Of a stretch of 64,000 nt of DNA, positions 1 to 10,066 are shown one piece after another. A program made the translations under genes and the position numbers. Source of the DNA: Litchfieldella xinjiangensis (GTDB lineage Bacteria; Pseudomonadota; Gammaproteobacteria; Pseudomonadales; Halomonadaceae); assembly GCF_000759345.1 (NCBI RefSeq), contig NZ_JPZL01000002.1:310001-374000 (forward strand). Reading direction: 5' to 3'. Below the pieces are notes generated by a model. It did no database searches. It worked only from the letters and a program-made list of their open reading frames with translations, and was not told the origin of the DNA. How positions within the stretch are numbered: position 1 is the first letter of the stretch; every line of letters begins with the position of its first letter.

Positions 1-629
1 GTCAAGCGCAGCAGGCCGCACTGGATGCGGGCGGCCGCAGCGTGGCCGTGCTTGGCTGCGGTGCCGACGTCATCTATCCCCCCCGCCATGCCGGCCTCTA
101 TCGTCGGCTGCTCGATGAAGGCGGGCTCATTCTCTCCGAACATCCGCCCGGCACCACGGCGCGGCCGGCCTACTTTCCCCGGCGCAATCGCATCGTGACC
201 GGGCTGGCGCAGGGCGTCGTGGTCATCGAGGCAGCCGAGAAGAGTGGCTCGCTGGTCAGCGCCCGCCTGGCCATCGAGCAGAATCGCGAGGTCTTCGCCT
301 TACCTGGTTCGCTTCACAACCCCCAGGCCCGCGGTTGCCTGAGCCTGATTCGGCAGGGTGCGACCCTGGTGACCGAGGTTGCCGACATCCTCGCCGAGCT
401 TGGACACTGGTCCACACCGGCGGTAGATGTCGAGGCGGGCAGCCAGGGGGCCTCTGTCGTCGCTGACGATCCGTTGCTTGGCTGGCTGAGTGACGTACCG
501 ACGCCGCTTGATGCCTTGATCTCGTTGACTGGCCTGGATGTGTCGGGCTGTCAGCTGCGCTTGCTCGAACTCGAGCTCGAAGGGCGGGCGACCCAGGCCG
601 CCGGGGGGTGGATACGTCTGCCTGGGTAG
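1..629 (+). CDS. dprA: DNA processing protein DprA, C-terminal part (5' truncated by window edge)
   Basis: The reading frame is open at the left edge (codons begin at base 3), so only about the last 208 residues are present. DprA/Smf binds single-stranded DNA and loads RecA during natural transformation. The visible part has the second half of the Rossmann-like fold: VAVLGCG, then the VIYPPRH segment, RIVTGLAQGVVVIEAAEKSGS, and the segment ending in FALPGSLHNPQARG. After residue 150 or so comes a small winged-helix-like C-terminal domain (LISLTGLDVSGCQLRLLELE). It precedes tsaC on the same strand, as in many gammaproteobacteria. The family call is secure; the true start lies outside the window. 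Confidence 0.93.
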   Translation, partial: QAQQAALDAGGRSVAVLGCGADVIYPPRHAGLYRRLLDEGGLILSEHPPGTTARPAYFPRRNRIVTGLAQGVVVIEAAEKSGSLVSARLAIEQNREVFALPGSLHNPQARGCLSLIRQGATLVTEVADILAELGHWSTPAVDVEAGSQGASVVADDPLLGWLSDVPTPLDALISLTGLDVSGCQLRLLELELEGRATQAAGGWIRLPG

Positions 630-681
630 CCATGCTAGACTACGCCCCTGCCAAGACACCGGTCAGGTCAAGGACGCAATC

Positions 682-1239
682 ATGAGTGAAAACGACGTCA
701 TTACCGCTGCTGCCAACGCCATGCGTGAAGGCGCCGTGATCGCCTATCCCACCGAAGCGGTGTGGGGGCTGGGCTGTGATCCCGACAATGGCGAGGCATT
801 GACTGCCCTGCTACGCCTCAAGCAACGCGACCCGGCCAAGGGGCTGATCCTGATTGCCGGCACGATTGCCCAACTCGACGAGTGGCTGCGCGACCTGCCG
901 TTTGCCCTGCACGCGCCATTGGTCTCCAGCTGGCCGGGACCGCATACCTGGCTGGTGCCTGACAACGGCCGCGCCCACCCCCTGCTGAGAGGCGGTCATT
1001 CCTGCGTGGCTCTGCGCGTCAGCGATCACCCCACGGTGCAGGCGCTGTGCGACGCCTTCGGCGGCCCGATCGTCTCGACCTCAGCCAACCTCGCCGGCGA
1101 AGCGCCTGCCATGAGTGCCGACGAGATTCGCCAGCACTTCGGCAATCGCCTGGGCGCGGTAGTCGACGGGCCCTTGGGGGGCCTCGACCGGCCGACTACC
1201 ATTCGCGATCTGGTCACCGGACGCGTCTTGCGCGCCTAG
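682..1239 (+). CDS. tsaC: Threonylcarbamoyl-AMP synthase TsaC (YrdC/RimN)
   Basis: TsaC makes threonylcarbamoyl-AMP from threonine, bicarbonate and ATP, the first step of t6A37 formation in ANN-decoding tRNAs. The 185-residue product is close to the E. coli length of 190. It has the YrdC signature: VIAYPTEAVWGLGCD near the N terminus, the RDPAKGLILIAG basic segment, WPGPHTWLVP, VALRVSDHP and IVSTSANLAGE. A longer frame is open upstream to base 538, but the ATG at 682 has an AAGGA ribosome-binding sequence a few bases upstream and matches where the family begins. It lies 50 bases after dprA. Confidence 0.95.
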   Translation: MSENDVITAAANAMREGAVIAYPTEAVWGLGCDPDNGEALTALLRLKQRDPAKGLILIAGTIAQLDEWLRDLPFALHAPLVSSWPGPHTWLVPDNGRAHPLLRGGHSCVALRVSDHPTVQALCDAFGGPIVSTSANLAGEAPAMSADEIRQHFGNRLGAVVDGPLGGLDRPTTIRDLVTGRVLRA

Positions 1240-1272
1240 TCTCCTCATTCACGACAGCGACCCGGAGGCCTC

Positions 1273-2235
1273 GTGGCTCACGCCTACCTCGATGACGTAA
1301 AGACCTATCTACATACCCTTCAGGACACCCTTTGCCAGGCATTGGCAGCGGAGGATGGCCAGGGGGAATTCCAGGAAGATAGCTGGCAACGGGAAGAGGG
1401 CGGAGGTGGACGTTCGCGCGTGCTCGAGAACGGCCGTGTCTTCGAGAAAGGCGGGGTCAATTTTTCTCATGTCCATGGCGAACAGCTGCCACCCTCGGCC
1501 ACTGCGGCACGCCCCGAACTGGCGGGTCGCGGCTACCATGCCGTCGGCGTTTCCTGGGTGCTTCATCCGCATAATCCCCATGTGCCGACCAGCCATGGCA
1601 ACGTGCGCTTCTTCATCGCCGAGAAGGACGGGGAGGCACCGGTCTGGTGGTTCGGCGGTGGCTACGATCTGACGCCTTTCTATCCCGTTTGGGACGATGT
1701 CGTGCACTGGCACGAGACCGCCCGGCAGGCCTGTGAGCCGTTCGGCGAGACGGTCTATCCGCGCTACAAGGCCTGGTGCGACGAGTACTTCTATCTCAAG
1801 CATCGTGGCGAGACGCGCGGCGTCGGCGGGTTGTTCTTCGATGACCTCAACAGTGGCGGTTTCGAGGCCTGCTTCGCCTTCCAGCGTGCCGTGGGCGACA
1901 GTTTCCTCGACGCCTACCTGCCGATCGTCCGGCGGCGGCGGGACGCCGAGTACGGCGAGCACGAACGTGACTTCCAGGCCTATCGCCGCGGGCGCTACGT
2001 GGAATTCAATCTAGTCTGGGACCGCGGCACGCTGTTCGGCCTGCAGAGCGGCGGGCGCACCGAATCCATCCTGATGTCCATGCCGCCCATGGCTTCCTGG
2101 CGCTATGGCTGGACCCCGGAGCCCGGCAGTGCCGAAGAGCGGCTTTACCAGGAGTTTCTGCATCCCCGCGATTGGCTGGGGGAACAGGAAGCGCTTGAGC
2201 GGACACGCGGCAAGAACAAGGGAGCGGATGCATGA
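1273..2235 (+). CDS. hemF: Oxygen-dependent coproporphyrinogen III oxidase
   Basis: HemF oxidatively decarboxylates coproporphyrinogen III to protoporphyrinogen IX with O2 in heme synthesis. The 320-residue protein shows conserved family segments: the region with [48 protein letters not shown] and the C-terminal [20 protein letters not shown] followed by ESILMSMPP. The GTG start at 1273 is preceded by GGAGG. Its last codons overlap aroE by ATGA, so the two are probably translationally coupled. An oxygen-dependent enzyme fits an aerobic lifestyle. Confidence 0.97.
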   Translation: MAHAYLDDVKTYLHTLQDTLCQALAAEDGQGEFQEDSWQREEGGGGRSRVLENGRVFEKGGVNFSHVHGEQLPPSATAARPELAGRGYHAVGVSWVLHPHNPHVPTSHGNVRFFIAEKDGEAPVWWFGGGYDLTPFYPVWDDVVHWHETARQACEPFGETVYPRYKAWCDEYFYLKHRGETRGVGGLFFDDLNSGGFEACFAFQRAVGDSFLDAYLPIVRRRRDAEYGEHERDFQAYRRGRYVEFNLVWDRGTLFGLQSGGRTESILMSMPPMASWRYGWTPEPGSAEERLYQEFLHPRDWLGEQEALERTRGKNKGADA

Positions 2236-3047
2236 GCGACCGTTACTGCGTGTTCGGCCACCCCATAGGTCACTCCAAATCTCCCATCATTCATCAGGCC
2301 TTTGCCGCGCAGACGGGCGAAGCGATGGGGTACGAGGCCATCGAGGCGCCACTGGACGGATTTCAGGACGCCTGGCGGAGCTTCGTGGCCAACGGTGGGC
2401 ATGGGGCCAACGTCACTGTGCCGTTCAAGCAGGAAGCCTATCGCCTATGCGATACCCTGAGCCACCGTGCCAGGCGTGCCGGTGCGGTGAATACGCTGCT
2501 GCTGGGCAAGAATGGCGCCACGTATGGCGATACGACGGATGGTGTGGGCCTGGTCAGGGATCTGGCGAACCATGCGGTCGCACTGGCCGGAAAACGGGTG
2601 CTGGTCCTGGGCGCCGGTGGCGCGGTACGCGGCGTTCTCGAGCCGCTGCTTGCGGCGGGGCCTGCCCAAGTCGTGATCGCCAACCGCACGGTCGAGAAAG
2701 CCGAGTGCCTGGCTCGTGACTTTGGCGACCTGGGGGCTGTCTCCGGTGCCGGTTTCGAGGGCCTGCCGGGAGGCTTTGACGTGGTGATCAACGGCACCAG
2801 CGCCAGCCTCTCTGGCGAATTGCCGCCGCTGCCCGATGACCTGTTCACCGAGCGTGGGGCCACGGCCTACGACATGATGTACGCTGCCGAACCCACGGTA
2901 TTTCTGGCCTGGGCCGCGGCCCGTGGCGCAAGACCGCTCGATGGGCTGGGCATGCTGGTCGAGCAGGCGGCGGAATCCTTCTTCCAATGGCGGCATGTGC
3001 GCCCGGACACGGCGCCGGTCCTGGCTGACCTGCGTCGTGCGCTCTAG
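2232..3047 (+). CDS. aroE: Shikimate dehydrogenase (NADP+)
   Basis: AroE reduces 3-dehydroshikimate to shikimate with NADPH in aromatic amino acid synthesis. The 271-residue protein has the substrate-binding N terminus ([13 protein letters not shown]), the catalytic lysine in [11 protein letters not shown], the aspartate in [10 protein letters not shown], the nucleotide-binding GAGGAVRG loop, and the NRTVEKAE segment typical of NADP-preferring enzymes. The start overlaps the hemF stop (ATGA). The tsaC-hemF-aroE order matches the common gammaproteobacterial cluster. Confidence 0.97.
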   Translation: MSDRYCVFGHPIGHSKSPIIHQAFAAQTGEAMGYEAIEAPLDGFQDAWRSFVANGGHGANVTVPFKQEAYRLCDTLSHRARRAGAVNTLLLGKNGATYGDTTDGVGLVRDLANHAVALAGKRVLVLGAGGAVRGVLEPLLAAGPAQVVIANRTVEKAECLARDFGDLGAVSGAGFEGLPGGFDVVINGTSASLSGELPPLPDDLFTERGATAYDMMYAAEPTVFLAWAAARGARPLDGLGMLVEQAAESFFQWRHVRPDTAPVLADLRRAL

Positions 3048-3071
3048 GGCGAGCACGGCGCGCTAGTCATA

Positions 3072-3329
3072 TCAGCGGCGCCGGATGAACAGGCCGGACA
3101 GGCACATCACGGCACCCAGTAGTGCCACGACCATCCCGCCGTTGACCAGCCAAGGATAACGCTCCAGCCAGGAGACGAAGGGCTGGGGCTGGTCGCGGCA
3201 TACCCCTTCGGCGTAATCCCAGAACCCGCCATTGAGTGTGCATTCACGCACATTGCCCAGTTCCCAGAAATAAACACCCATCAGGATCACGATGGGCATC
3301 ACCAGAAGCAACAGTCCGAGTCTCACCAT
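3072..3329 (-). CDS. Small two-TM membrane protein, function unknown
   Basis: This 85-residue protein has a first hydrophobic segment at about residues 3-22 (starting LGLLLLVMP), a loop of about 40 residues with two cysteines (RECTLNGG and GVCRDQP), and a second segment at about 63-81, ending in RRR. The loop cysteines could form a disulfide if the loop is periplasmic, but this is inference. It begins 4 bases after the stop of the M48 protease gene on the same strand, which suggests co-transcription. I do not recognise the family. Confidence 0.65.
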   Translation of the reverse strand: MVRLGLLLLVMPIVILMGVYFWELGNVRECTLNGGFWDYAEGVCRDQPQPFVSWLERYPWLVNGGMVVALLGAVMCLSGLFIRRR

Positions 3330-3333
3330 TTCC

Positions 3334-4137
3334 TCAGCCCGGCCGCGAGCAGTTGGGACGCTGGCCGGCGTCCTGTGCTGCCTGATAGCGTGACAGGGCC
3401 TCGTCCATCGCGGATTGTAGATCGCTGATACGCTGGCCGTGGCTGGGGTGCGTGGACATCCAGGCAGGCGGCTGACCGCCCGACGCGGACTGCATGTTCT
3501 GCCACAGATCGATACTGGCGCGGGGATCGAAGCCGGCCTCGGCCATCAGGTTGAGCCCGATGACGTCCGCTTCGCTCTCATGACGGCGAGAGAAGGGCAG
3601 CAGGATGCCGTACTGGGCGCCGGCGCCCAGCAGCCCCATCAGCTGTTCGCCCTGGGCGCCCTGCATGCCGGCCGCGGACTGCAGCACCGACAGACCGAGC
3701 TGTGTGGCCGACTGGGTCGAAACACGCTCATTGGCGTGACTTGCCAGCACGTGGGCGATTTCATGGCCGATGACCGAGGCCAACTGGTCCTGCGTGTTGG
3801 CGATCTTCAGCAGGCCGGTATGCACGCCCATATAGCCGCCCGGCAAGGCAAACGCATTGGCCGAATCATCCTCGAAGACCCGCACTTGCCAGTTCTGGTT
3901 GCGCTGCTCGGCCGGCAGGGCCTGGACGACCTGGTTCGTCACGCATTCGACATAGGCCAGTGTCGCACCCCCGACCGTGGGCAATTCCTGCTGATATTGG
4001 GCAAAGGTCTGTTCGCCCATCTGGTTGAGCTGCTCGTCGGAGTAGAGCGTAAGCTGCTGGCGACCGGTGGGAGAGTTGGTACAGGCCACCAGGCTGAGGC
4101 ACAGGGCGCCTATGGCCGCACGGGAGATCCAGCGCAT
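3334..4137 (-). CDS. Lipoprotein M48-family metalloprotease
   Basis: The product is a zinc metallopeptidase of the YggG/LoiP/BepA type, implicated in periplasmic protein quality control in related bacteria. Starting at 4137 the protein has 267 residues and a lipoprotein signal peptide (lipobox LSLVAC, Cys19). The zinc motif HEIAH is at residues 125-129, with the third ligand glutamate in the later RRHESEAD segment. The frame is open further upstream, but GAGGAA sits properly before the ATG at 4137 and the signal peptide begins there. No TPR extension is seen, unlike BepA, so it is closer to the short lipoprotein class. Confidence 0.9.
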   Translation of the reverse strand: MRWISRAAIGALCLSLVACTNSPTGRQQLTLYSDEQLNQMGEQTFAQYQQELPTVGGATLAYVECVTNQVVQALPAEQRNQNWQVRVFEDDSANAFALPGGYMGVHTGLLKIANTQDQLASVIGHEIAHVLASHANERVSTQSATQLGLSVLQSAAGMQGAQGEQLMGLLGAGAQYGILLPFSRRHESEADVIGLNLMAEAGFDPRASIDLWQNMQSASGGQPPAWMSTHPSHGQRISDLQSAMDEALSRYQAAQDAGQRPNCSRPG

Positions 4138-4250
4138 ATGAAGTTTCCTCGTAGGTCGCCATCGGAGCAGATGGACGAAAGCGGACGATGTGCCACAAGA
4201 TACCCCTAACGTCGTACACGTCAACCACTCCGATCGCACGAGGACCCTGA

Positions 4251-5117
4251 ATGGATGCCCATCTATCGCAACGCCTGTTGTCGCTCATCGAACGTGCCGA
4301 GCAGTGGTTGCCACCCGCCCCTGAACCGGTCGACTGGGAGCGGGACGTCGCCGCGCTGTGGCAGCGCCATGCCCTGGGCGGTCAGCTATTGCCCGTCAAG
4401 GTGCGCGATGCCGTCACTCTGGATGACTTGCTGGGAGTGGAACGCCAGAAGCGCGCCCTGCTCGACAATACGCGGGCTTTCCTCCACGGGCTGCCAGCCA
4501 ACCATGCCCTGCTATGGGGAGCCCGGGGCAGCGGCAAGTCGTCATTGGTCCGCGCACTGCTCAATTCGTTATCGACAGAAGGATTGCGCCTGATCCAGGT
4601 CGATCGACACGACCTTGCGGGGCTGCCACAACTGGTACAGCAGCTACGCGATGCCTCGCATCGTTTCGTAGTGTACTGTGACGATCTCTCCTTCGAGGGC
4701 AACGATGACGCCTACAAGGCCCTCAAGAGCGTCTTGGACGGCACGCTGACCGGGCCGCCGGAGAACGTATTGCTGTATGCCACCTCGAACCGCCGCCACC
4801 TGTTGCCGGAATCGCTGTCGGACAATGAGGCATCGCAATTGGTGGGTGACGAACTTCACCATGGGGATACCGTCGAGGAGAAGATTTCCCTCTCGGATCG
4901 CTTTGGCCTATGGCTGGCCTTCCATCCGTTCAACCAGGCCATCTATCTGGAAGCCTGTGAACACTGGGTCAGCCAGTTGGGGCGCCCCGAAGACTGGAAC
5001 GAGGCATCGCGCGAGGAAGCGATTCGCTTTGCGACGTTGCGTGGGGGTCGCAGCGGCCGCGCCGCCTGGCAATTCGCCTGCCAGTGGGTGGGCCGCCAGC
5101 GTCTGGAGGATCGGTAA
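4251..5117 (+). CDS. DUF815-family AAA ATPase
   Basis: This is a 288-residue predicted ATP-binding protein. The Walker A motif GARGSGKS is at about residues 90-97, and the Walker B region FVVYCDDLSFE is at about 138-148. It is followed by LLYATSNRRHLLPE, a sensor-like segment seen in DUF815 proteins. The C terminus has the RGGRSGRAAWQFACQW segment characteristic of this family. The cellular role is not established. It is divergent from the M48 protease gene and convergent with the lipoprotein gene that follows. The ATG at 4251 is preceded by CGAGGA. Confidence 0.88.
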   Translation: MDAHLSQRLLSLIERAEQWLPPAPEPVDWERDVAALWQRHALGGQLLPVKVRDAVTLDDLLGVERQKRALLDNTRAFLHGLPANHALLWGARGSGKSSLVRALLNSLSTEGLRLIQVDRHDLAGLPQLVQQLRDASHRFVVYCDDLSFEGNDDAYKALKSVLDGTLTGPPENVLLYATSNRRHLLPESLSDNEASQLVGDELHHGDTVEEKISLSDRFGLWLAFHPFNQAIYLEACEHWVSQLGRPEDWNEASREEAIRFATLRGGRSGRAAWQFACQWVGRQRLEDR

Positions 5118-5121
5118 CCGA

Positions 5122-5748
5122 TCAGGACTGGGGTTGCAGGTTGCCGTCCTCGCCCACGGCCAATCGCAGGGTGGGCATCCATAGCCCTGGTGGCAGGCTC
5201 ACGCCAAGGCCACGCAAGCCTCCCGGGGTGATCGCCAGTTCGCTACCCACGGGCAGATCTCCCCGGGTGGCGAGCTGACTGGCCAATTGCACCATCGGCG
5301 CCAGGCGCTGATTGCCACCCAGCACATCGAAGGCCACCGGCAGGCGAAGATCGGCATCCTCGCCAGGTGTCAGGGCGACCCGCTGCTCATACTCGCCGCT
5401 GATCGGCTCGGCGCCCGGCACGTCGAGCGTCCAGGCGAAGCCGTTCATTTCCACCGGTGGCAGTCCCTTGGGCAGGCCCAGCCCCAACGCCATGGTGGCC
5501 TGTATCGGCAAGCTGCCCATGCCCAGGCTGGACGTGACCAGTGAGGTAATATCGCTCGTATCCAGGCCACCACGAATGGCATAGGGGCCGATACGCACAT
5601 CCTCGATACCCAGCGAGGTCACGGCCAGGCGCATGGCGAACAGCCCCGTCTGGGGAAGCGCCAGGCAACCGCTCAGCAATAGGGTTACTAGGCCGGGTAT
5701 CAGCCAATGCCAATATGGACGGAAGCGGGAAGGCGACGAACGAGACAT
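5122..5748 (-). CDS. Predicted lipoprotein, function unknown
   Basis: From the ATG at 5748 the protein has 208 residues. It has a positively charged N terminus, a hydrophobic segment and the lipobox LLLSGC at about residues 25-30. The rest is soluble, with beta-type alternation. A region from GIEDVRIGPYAIRGG to LTPGEDADLRLPVAFD is faintly reminiscent of LEA14/WHy-type domains, but I would not assert that. The open frame extends upstream to 5925, but the signal peptide fixes the likely start. It is convergent with the DUF815 gene, with only 4 bases between their stops. Confidence 0.7.
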   Translation of the reverse strand: MSRSSPSRFRPYWHWLIPGLVTLLLSGCLALPQTGLFAMRLAVTSLGIEDVRIGPYAIRGGLDTSDITSLVTSSLGMGSLPIQATMALGLGLPKGLPPVEMNGFAWTLDVPGAEPISGEYEQRVALTPGEDADLRLPVAFDVLGGNQRLAPMVQLASQLATRGDLPVGSELAITPGGLRGLGVSLPPGLWMPTLRLAVGEDGNLQPQS

Positions 5749-5923
5749 GGCGACTCCGAAACGATGAGCCACCCGAGCGGGTGGAGATTGAGAGGCAAGG
5801 CGCGCGCATTTTAGGGCCAGCCCGAATCCAAGCCAAGGGAAATCGGTAACGTCTGGCAAGCGCTGCCTTCCTGGTCGATGCTGGTAGTCAACGAAGCGGT
5901 ACCAACCTGGGTCAGGAGAGCTC

Positions 5924-6394
5924 ATGTCGCTTTTTTTACGTTGCCTGCTGGGCTACGCTGCGGCCGTCTTGACCGCTACGTTGCTCGGGTCGATCGTGCA
6001 GACGCAATTCAACCTGGCGGCGCTGACCGAGATGGGGCTGCGCATCCCCTTGGGCACGCGACTGGCTACGACGGGTCACGACCTGCTTGGCTTCACGCCG
6101 CTTTACAGCGTGATCGTCGCCGTCGCTTTCGCAGCGTCGCTACCGGTGGCCGAGGCCCTTAGGCGACGTTGGCGACCGGGGGCGCACCTGTTTCCCGCGC
6201 TGGGCGCCGGCTTGGGATTATGGGTGGCACTTTGGGTAGCGAATTCGCTTGCCCCGATGCCCACCTTGATCGCTGCCACGCGAGGCAATGTCGGCAGCCT
6301 TGCCATGGTACTCAGCGCTGCGCTGGGAGGCGTGGCCTATGCTTGGGTGACCCGGGCTCTCAGCACACGGAGGATTTCCCCATGCGACGCCTGA
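5924..6394 (+). CDS. Predicted integral membrane protein, function unknown
   Basis: The 156-residue protein has about four hydrophobic segments: residues 5-27, 58-77, 90-107 and 122-143. It contains the short phrases GHDLLGFTPLYS and RRWRPGAHLFPALGAG. The ATG at 5924 follows the purine-rich GGAGAG a few bases upstream. Its 3' end overlaps the next gene by 13 bases, so the two are likely co-transcribed. I do not recognise a named family. Confidence 0.7.
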   Translation: MSLFLRCLLGYAAAVLTATLLGSIVQTQFNLAALTEMGLRIPLGTRLATTGHDLLGFTPLYSVIVAVAFAASLPVAEALRRRWRPGAHLFPALGAGLGLWVALWVANSLAPMPTLIAATRGNVGSLAMVLSAALGGVAYAWVTRALSTRRISPCDA

Positions 6395-7488
6395 TCGTCG
6401 CCGCAATCACACTCATGGCCGGTCTCGCCGAGGTATCAGCCGCGACCACCTATCACATCGCTACCGTAGCCGAAGGCCTTGACCATCCCTGGTCGCTGGC
6501 CTTTCTCCCCAATGACGACATGCTGGTGACCGAGCGCGCCGGGCGCCTGCGCCTGATTCGAGCTGGAGAGGGTTTGCAGGCGGCACCCGTCGAAGGGGCG
6601 CCAGAGGTTTACGCCGAAGGCCAGGCGGGCCTGTTCGAGGTACTGCTCGCACCCGACCATGAGGAGAGTGGTGTTCTGTTTCTCAGCTATGCCTGTGGCG
6701 AGGCGAAGGCCAATACCACTTGCCTCGATCGTGCCCGTTTCGACGGAGAGCGACTCATGGACCGCGAGACCCTGTTTCGCGCGCTTCCCGATACCTACGG
6801 GGCGTCCCACTATGGCGGGCGCATGCTTCTGCTGCCCGACGATACGCTGCTGTTGGGGCTGGGTGACGGCTTCGATTACCGCGAGCATGCTCAGAATCCG
6901 GCCAATCACCTGGGCAGCGTGGTACGGCTCACGACAGACGGGGACGTGCCGGAGGACAATCCCTTTCTTGGGGTCGAACGTGCCCAGCCCGAGCTGTTCA
7001 GCGTGGGCCATCGCAACGTACAGGGGCTCGCCTACGATGCTGAACGTCGTGAAATCCTGCTGCACGAGCACGGCCCCCGGGGTGGGGACGAGCTCAACCG
7101 TATCCAGGCGGGCGGCAACTATGGCTGGCCGATGGTGACGCACGGGGTCGACTACACTGGCGCACGTATCTCGCCCTATACCGACCTGGGGCTTTTCGAG
7201 TCGCCGCTCCTGCACTGGACCCCGTCCATTGCCCCTTCCGGCATGACCCTTTACGACGCGTCGCTGTTTCCCGAATGGCAGGGCGATCTCTTCGTTGCAA
7301 CATTGGCCGCCCGTCATGTGGTGCGACTGAACCGCGTCGATGGCCGCATCGTTGCCCAGGAGCCGTTGTTCGCCGAGCTTGGCGAACGAATACGCGACAT
7401 CCGCACCAGTCCCGACGGGGCGCTCTATCTATTGACTGACAGTGACGAAGGACGGGTATTACGGGTCATGCCCACCGAGCAGCGCTGA
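6382..7488 (+). CDS. PQQ-dependent sugar dehydrogenase family protein (YliI-like), secreted
   Basis: Starting at 6382 the protein has 368 residues, with a signal peptide ending near GLAEVSA. It resembles soluble aldose/glucose dehydrogenase beta-propellers such as E. coli YliI. Visible motifs are GLDHPWSLAFLP and LVTERAGRLR at the N terminus, YGGRMLLLPDDTLLLGLGDG, the HRNVQGLAYD segment, LHEHGPRGGDELNRI and NYGWPMVTHG. The C-terminal SIAPSGMTLYD segment is also typical. The start is fixed by a GGAGGA sequence 8 bases upstream. Whether PQQ synthesis genes exist in this genome cannot be seen here. Confidence 0.88.
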   Translation: MRRLIVAAITLMAGLAEVSAATTYHIATVAEGLDHPWSLAFLPNDDMLVTERAGRLRLIRAGEGLQAAPVEGAPEVYAEGQAGLFEVLLAPDHEESGVLFLSYACGEAKANTTCLDRARFDGERLMDRETLFRALPDTYGASHYGGRMLLLPDDTLLLGLGDGFDYREHAQNPANHLGSVVRLTTDGDVPEDNPFLGVERAQPELFSVGHRNVQGLAYDAERREILLHEHGPRGGDELNRIQAGGNYGWPMVTHGVDYTGARISPYTDLGLFESPLLHWTPSIAPSGMTLYDASLFPEWQGDLFVATLAARHVVRLNRVDGRIVAQEPLFAELGERIRDIRTSPDGALYLLTDSDEGRVLRVMPTEQR

Positions 7489-7511
7489 CCGGCGGGCATG
7501 ATGGTTGAGGA

Positions 7512-8915
7512 CTAGCGGCGCTTCTTGCGGGCCTCGCGGGTGCGGTTCAGCTCGCGCTTCTTGGCTTTTTCACGATCGCTGGCGCCGGCATCGGCATCGA
7601 ACGGGTTGGCACCCGAGCGGAATTCGAAGCGAATCGGCGTCCCACGCACCTTGAGTACCTTGCGGAACGTATTGGTCAGGTACCGCTTGTAGGCTTCCGG
7701 CAGGGACGCGGTCTGATTTCCATGCACCACGATGATCGGCGGGTTGCTGCCCCCCTGGTGGGCCATGCGCAGCTTGATGCGGCGGCCATGCACCAGAGGC
7801 GGCTGATGCTCACTGACGGCATCCTGCAGGATCGTGGTGAGTCGGTTCGTCGACCAATGGCTGGTGGCCGAGGCAAACGCCCGCTCGATGGAGGGGTAAA
7901 GATCCCCAACGGCGGTACCGTGCAGGGCCGAAATGAAGTGCAGGTCGGCATAGTCGGCGAAACCCAGCCGACGCTTGACCTCGGCGCGCATCTTTTCCTT
8001 GGCTTCCTGCTCCAGACCATCCCACTTGTTGACGGCTAGCACCAACGCGCGTCCCGAAGTGAGTACATAATCGAGTAGGTGCAGATCCTGCTCGACCAGG
8101 CCCGTTCTGGCGTCGAGCACCATGACCGCCACGTGGCACTCCTTGATTGCCTCGAGGGTCTTGATGATCGAGAACTTCTCGGCGATCTCACGGACATTCT
8201 TGCGCCGACGCACCCCGGCGGTATCGATCAGGACGTAGGGCTTGCCACGACGTTCGAAGGGGATCTCGATGGCATCGCGTGTGGTGCCCGCCTCATCGAA
8301 TACCACCACCCGGTCCTCGCCCAGCAGACGGTTGACCAGCGTCGACTTGCCCACGTTGGGGCGTCCGATCACACCGATCCGAATGCCGTTGCTGATATCC
8401 GCAGGCGGGGCGTTTTCCTCGAGTTCGGGGAAGGGCGCCAGCACCTCGTCGATCAGGCTGGTCACGTTGCGCCCGTGGGCGGCGGCGATGGGCCGCGGGT
8501 CGCCGAGGCCCAGGGTCCAGAAATCGGCCATGGCGGAATGTTCTTCCAAGCCGTCGGTCTTGTTGACCACCAGCCAGGTCTTCTTCTGGTTGACCCGCAG
8601 ATGGTTGGCGATCGCCTCGTCGGCGACATGCAGGCCTGCACGTGCATCGACCAGGAACAGCACGATATCCGCCTCGTCGATGGCCAGCAGCGACTGCTCG
8701 GCCATGACCGCGTCGATGCCCTCCTCGTCACCGCTAATACCACCGGTATCGATGACGGTGTAGGCCTTGCCGCCGAGCTGGCCGTTACCGTACTTGCGAT
8801 CCCGGGTGAGGCCGGGGAAGTCGGCCACCAGGGCATCGCGAGTACGCGTCAGGCGGTTGAAAAGGGTCGACTTGCCCACGTTGGGGCGACCGACCAGGGC
8901 GATGACAGGATTCAT
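7512..8915 (-). CDS. der: Ribosome biogenesis GTPase Der (EngA)
   Basis: Der acts in assembly of the 50S ribosomal subunit. The 467-residue protein contains two tandem Era-like GTPase domains, each with a P-loop GRPNVGKST (about residues 8-16 and 185-193), a DTxG switch motif (DTGG; DTAG) and NKxD (NKTD; NKWD). A C-terminal KH-like domain begins near residue 365 ([20 protein letters not shown]). The C terminus is lysine/arginine rich. Its start overlaps the bamB stop by 4 bases, continuing the bamB-der arrangement seen in E. coli. Confidence 0.98.
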   Translation of the reverse strand: MNPVIALVGRPNVGKSTLFNRLTRTRDALVADFPGLTRDRKYGNGQLGGKAYTVIDTGGISGDEEGIDAVMAEQSLLAIDEADIVLFLVDARAGLHVADEAIANHLRVNQKKTWLVVNKTDGLEEHSAMADFWTLGLGDPRPIAAAHGRNVTSLIDEVLAPFPELEENAPPADISNGIRIGVIGRPNVGKSTLVNRLLGEDRVVVFDEAGTTRDAIEIPFERRGKPYVLIDTAGVRRRKNVREIAEKFSIIKTLEAIKECHVAVMVLDARTGLVEQDLHLLDYVLTSGRALVLAVNKWDGLEQEAKEKMRAEVKRRLGFADYADLHFISALHGTAVGDLYPSIERAFASATSHWSTNRLTTILQDAVSEHQPPLVHGRRIKLRMAHQGGSNPPIIVVHGNQTASLPEAYKRYLTNTFRKVLKVRGTPIRFEFRSGANPFDADAGASDREKAKKRELNRTREARKKRR

Positions 8916-10066
8916 TGGTTCTCGCGTATTTGCAGGGCTTCGAGGCTGCCGTCGTTGGCCTGGGCGTAGACACGGCGGCCCTCGGTGAGCGGGCGCACGC
9001 TGATGCCGGAGCCGTCGACACGGGTGCGTCCGACGATATCGCCACCGCGGGCCTCGATCAGATGTACGTAGCCCTCGAAATCGCCCACGACCAGCTTACC
9101 ATCGGCAAATGCCGGCGCCGTCAGCCAGCGTCCCTCGAGCTTGTCGTTCTGCCAGGCGATATCGCCTGACATGGCATCCAGGGCCAGGATGTGGCTGGCT
9201 TCGTTCACGGTAAACAGATAATCGCCGACCAGTAGCGGCGTCAGGTAGCTGGACTGCTCGCGTTCCCAGAGTACCTCGCCGCTGGTGGCTTCCAAAGCCA
9301 TCAGACGGCCGTTGTAGCTGGTCACATAGAGACGGCCATCGGGGGTCAGGACCGGCTGGCCGGCCAGGTCCACCAGGCGATCCACTTCGCTGCGTCCCTT
9401 GGGTACGGCGACGCGCATTTCCCACAACGGTTGTCCGCTACGATTGTCCAGCGTGGCCAGGCGGCCGTTGGCGAAGCCGACGAAGGAGACCGGTTCGATG
9501 ACCTGGGGCGTTCCCGTACCGCGCAGGGTGAGCGCCGGCTGGGAGCTGGTGTAAACCCAGCGCTCGCTGCCGCTCGCCCGGTCCAGGGCGGTCACGGTGC
9601 CATCCACGCTCTGTACGATAAGCAGCTGGCTGCTGGCCTGGGGCGCCGCCAGCACTTCACTGGAAACACGAGCACGCCAGGCGACGTCACCGTCCGACTG
9701 GTCGAGCGCCAGCACTTCACCGTTACGGGTTCCCAGGTAGACCTGGCCCGCCACGGCCGTCAGTCCGCTCGAGATGGGCGTATCGAGATCGATCGACCAG
9801 CGCGTATCACCATCTTCGGCCTCGATGGCGCGCACATGACCGCGAGCATCCGCCGCGAAAATGGCACCTTGCGCGCGGGCAGCGCTAATCGGGTAGCCGG
9901 CACGGCCCAGACCTTTGCCTACTCGCTGGCTCCATACGCTATCCAGTGTGACGCGCTCATCGATACGGGTTAGTTCCTTGGGAGGATATTGCGGTTCGAC
10001 CTTGCCGGCGCAGCCGGCCAAGAGACCTGCAAGGGCGACCGCGGTAACCAGAGTGGGCATCTTCAT
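8912..10066 (-). CDS. bamB: Outer membrane assembly lipoprotein BamB
   Basis: BamB is the beta-propeller lipoprotein of the BAM complex, which inserts outer membrane beta-barrel proteins. The 384-residue product has a lipoprotein signal (LLAGC, Cys19) and repeated propeller blades with PQQ-like signatures such as [39 protein letters not shown] and [13 protein letters not shown]. Length is near the E. coli 392. It overlaps both neighbours by 4 bases (yfgM upstream, der downstream), so the three genes form one translationally coupled unit. Confidence 0.97.
   Translation of the reverse strand: MKMPTLVTAVALAGLLAGCAGKVEPQYPPKELTRIDERVTLDSVWSQRVGKGLGRAGYPISAARAQGAIFAADARGHVRAIEAEDGDTRWSIDLDTPISSGLTAVAGQVYLGTRNGEVLALDQSDGDVAWRARVSSEVLAAPQASSQLLIVQSVDGTVTALDRASGSERWVYTSSQPALTLRGTGTPQVIEPVSFVGFANGRLATLDNRSGQPLWEMRVAVPKGRSEVDRLVDLAGQPVLTPDGRLYVTSYNGRLMALEATSGEVLWEREQSSYLTPLLVGDYLFTVNEASHILALDAMSGDIAWQNDKLEGRWLTAPAFADGKLVVGDFEGYVHLIEARGGDIVGRTRVDGSGISVRPLTEGRRVYAQANDGSLEALQIRENQ

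Noticed and set aside
6436-7317. 293-codon minus-strand open frame
   Set aside because: Antisense to the sugar dehydrogenase gene; no start signal and composition typical of a GC-rich shadow.
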